Shown here in pieces: positions 4,755 through 6,582 of a DNA stretch of 6,582 bases. The translations under genes and the position numbers were made by a program. Each line of letters begins with the position of its first letter. The first letter of the stretch is position 1. The notes below the pieces were generated by a model. It was given only the letters and a program-made list of their open reading frames with translations, did not search any database and was not told the DNA's origin. Source of the stretch: Candidatus Parcubacteria bacterium (GTDB taxonomy: Bacteria; Patescibacteriota; Minisyncoccia; Phycocordibacterales; SBAW01); the NCBI GenBank assembly GCA_019661855.1, contig JAIFWM010000036.1:1-6582 (forward strand). Direction: 5' to 3'.

Positions 4755-4868
4755 ATGCTAGGAATGTTTGGTAAAAAGCGCGACCGCAATATCAAGATTT
4801 TCTCTTGGGTGGTAGGGGTACTCGTCATCTTGTCGATGGTACTCTCCTACTTCGCGATGGTCGTCTAA
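4755..4868 (+). CDS. 37-residue single-helix membrane peptide
   Basis: This short reading frame encodes MLGMFGKKRDRNIKIFSW, then an unbroken hydrophobic helix rich in Val, Leu and Ile up to the C-terminal MVV. A basic N-terminus (K7, K8, R9, R11) followed by one membrane helix (about 14-36) is the pattern of an inserted small membrane protein with a cytoplasmic N-terminus. It exactly fills the space between the divergent FtsB-like gene and convergent lepA, with one base between its TAA and the lepA stop. The start may be ATG 4755 (8 nt behind TAGGAT) or ATG 4764, giving 34 residues. No function is recognised; proximity to the FtsB-like gene makes an envelope or division role possible but unproven. 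Confidence 0.68.
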   Translation: MLGMFGKKRDRNIKIFSWVVGVLVILSMVLSYFAMVV

Positions 4869-4869
4869 T

Positions 4870-6582
4870 TTATTCTGATTTAACCATCTTTAAAAAGACT
4901 TCTTCAGGGATATTAACTCTCCCACGCTCTTTCATGCGTGACTTACCCTTCTTTTGCTTTTCGCGCAGTTTCATCTTGCGCGTGATATCGCCTCCATACA
5001 TGTGCTGAGTCACATCTTTGCTCATTGCCGAGAGAGTTTTGCTTGAAAGGATCCGGCCCAACGCCTGACCTTGGATCTTAGTGGCAAACATTTGGCGCGG
5101 CAAAATATTGTAGAGCTTTTCAACTGCAGCCACCGCCTCGTCATAGGCTCGGTGTACTGCCACCATACGCGTAAATGCGGGCACCAGCTCGTCTGCCACT
5201 AACAAATCCAAGCGCGCTACCTCAGCAACCCGCAACTCGCGCATTTCATACGAGACACTCGCATAGCCTGACGAAACGCTTTTAATTTTATCGAAAAAAT
5301 TGCGCATAAGTTCGCGCAAAGGCATCGTCGCCTTAACTATCATGCGCTCCTCTGAAAAAGAGTCTGTCGAGTCTACAGCGGCCTCGTGGTCATACAGAAG
5401 TGTCGTTACCGCACCTAAATATGCCGAGGGCACGATAATTTCAACTGCCACATATGGCTCCCAGATTTTGGCAATGTCTCCATGTTCAGGAAACATCGAC
5501 GGTGAGTACACCGTGAGACGCTGGCCTTTCTTTGTCTCTACTTCGTAGGTGATGGTTGGTGTGGTGACCACGAGCCCCAAGTTAGCTTCGCGGCGCAAGC
5601 GTTCGGTCACAATTTCAAGGTGGAGCATGCCCAAAAGGCCACAGCGAAATCCACGACCCAACATGCCCGATGATTCCTCTTCAAACGAAAGTGAGGAGTC
5701 GCTTAGTTTAAGACGCGACAGAGCCTGACGCAGCCCAATAAAGTCATCCTGACTCTCTGGATACACGCTGGCCCACACTACAGGTTTAGGCTCTGCGTAG
5801 CCGGGCAATACGGGAGTTGCGGAGCCCTTGCTTCGAATAGTGTCTCCTACTCGTGCAAAACCAGGAGATTTAATGCCGGTTACTACGTAGCCGATGCATC
5901 CTTCGCTTAGTTCCTGAGTTGCCTGTGGCTTGGGTGCAAAAATACCAACCTCAAGTGCATTAAAACTGCGGTCACTTGCGGCAAACTCAAGTGCGTCTCC
6001 CTTTTTAATAGAGCCCTCCATCATGCGCAGGTACACAATGACTCCTTGGTGGTCAGAGTATTGAAAGTCAAAAATAAGTGCACGAGGTTGCGTTGCAGCA
6101 GGAGTCTTAGGAGGAGGGATGCGCTCGATAATTGCATCAAGCACCGCATCTACTCCCTCCCCTGTTTTACCTGAGCAAAGTAAAATGTCGTCGGGAGAAA
6201 TGTCGAGCAGAGTTGCTACTTGGAGTTTGGTGTCATCAATTTGTGCCAGTGGTGAATCAATTTTGGATATAACCGGCACGATCACCAAACCCAACTCGCG
6301 CGCGCTGCGTAGCACGGTAAAAGTTTGTGCCTGCACACCTTGAGTTGCGTCAACCAAGAGCACTGCGCCTTCGACAGCAGTGAGCGCGCGCGAAACTTCA
6401 TATGAAAAGTCGATATGTCCTGGTGTGTCTATGAGGTTAACAATGTGACCCTTCCACTCCATGCGCACAGGCTGCATCTTGATAGTGATTCCACGCTCAC
6501 GTTCAAGATCCATCGAGTCTAAAACTTGGTCACGCATCTTGCGCGGCTCGATGGTGTGGGTCACCTCTAAAAACCGATCGGC
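4870..6582 (-). CDS. lepA: Elongation factor 4 (LepA), N-terminus outside window
   Basis: LepA/EF4 is a ribosome-bound translational GTPase that acts on elongating or initiating ribosomes under stress. The frame stays open to base 6582, so the gene begins beyond the right edge; 570 residues are visible out of about 600 usual, and the P-loop (G1) lies outside. An internal GTG at 6564 is not the start. Counting from 6582: G2 RGIT (30-33), G3 DTPGH (52-56), G4 SKID (106-109, bases 6267-6256) instead of NKID, and G5-like CSGKTGEGV. Domain II and the EF-G-like domains follow, with the LepA signature GRGFRCGLLGMLHLEIVTERL. The LepA-specific C-terminal domain ends in QKKGKSRMKERGRVNIPEEVFL. The C-terminal half is intact to the TAA, which lies one base from the convergent small peptide gene. 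Confidence 0.97.
   Translation of the reverse strand, partial: ADRFLEVTHTIEPRKMRDQVLDSMDLERERGITIKMQPVRMEWKGHIVNLIDTPGHIDFSYEVSRALTAVEGAVLLVDATQGVQAQTFTVLRSARELGLVIVPVISKIDSPLAQIDDTKLQVATLLDISPDDILLCSGKTGEGVDAVLDAIIERIPPPKTPAATQPRALIFDFQYSDHQGVIVYLRMMEGSIKKGDALEFAASDRSFNALEVGIFAPKPQATQELSEGCIGYVVTGIKSPGFARVGDTIRSKGSATPVLPGYAEPKPVVWASVYPESQDDFIGLRQALSRLKLSDSSLSFEEESSGMLGRGFRCGLLGMLHLEIVTERLRREANLGLVVTTPTITYEVETKKGQRLTVYSPSMFPEHGDIAKIWEPYVAVEIIVPSAYLGAVTTLLYDHEAAVDSTDSFSEERMIVKATMPLRELMRNFFDKIKSVSSGYASVSYEMRELRVAEVARLDLLVADELVPAFTRMVAVHRAYDEAVAAVEKLYNILPRQMFATKIQGQALGRILSSKTLSAMSKDVTQHMYGGDITRKMKLREKQKKGKSRMKERGRVNIPEEVFLKMVKSE

Noticed and set aside
1..6582. Mobile element, CRISPR array, toxin-antitoxin or defence system
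   Set aside because: No direct-repeat arrays, terminal inverted repeats, transposase, recombinase or nuclease motifs were seen on either strand.

Overview
The window looks like a stretch of a small, gene-dense bacterial genome of the candidate phyla radiation (Patescibacteria, most likely a Parcubacteria-type lineage). That placement is an inference. It rests on a ValRS that stops directly after its anticodon-binding domain, tiny lineage-style membrane proteins, very tight packing, and the lack of Shine-Dalgarno motifs in front of the genes. No insertion sequence, phage gene, CRISPR array or other mobile element is visible.

Layout, left to right. The 3' two-fifths or so of valS (+) overlaps a PrsW-type intramembrane protease gene (+), which is followed by an Hsp20 small heat-shock protein gene (+). 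These run into a leftward unit made of a 93-residue coiled-coil/membrane protein and tRNA-Phe(GAA). A divergent tRNA-Arg(CCU) (+) then meets a leftward glutaredoxin-like gene. Upstream of the glutaredoxin gene is a leftward LUD-domain protein, divergent from a 96-residue HxlR-type regulator (+). tRNA-Gly(CCC) (+) follows the regulator and meets a leftward FtsB/DivIC-like gene. Divergent from that is a 37-residue membrane peptide gene (+). It ends one base from the stop of lepA (-), which runs off the right edge.

Working together. valS, the three tRNAs and lepA serve translation; Hsp20 and the PrsW-like protease suggest protein and membrane stress handling; the FtsB-like protein suggests division. 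The most system-like part is 2952-4247: an HxlR regulator carrying two cysteines, a divergent LUD gene and a nearby CxxC glutaredoxin. Two near-identical 19-21 bp inverted repeats lie between regulator and LUD gene, each over the predicted -35 of one promoter. I read this as a self-regulated, possibly thiol- or electrophile-responsive switch.

Transcription signals are unusually readable. Extended -10 elements (TGnTAnnnT) precede many genes. For four protein genes the -10 hexamer ends exactly 7 nt before the start codon, which predicts leaderless mRNAs. Convergent genes are 0-7 nt apart with no recognisable intrinsic terminators. No gene-free stretch exceeds about 105 bases.
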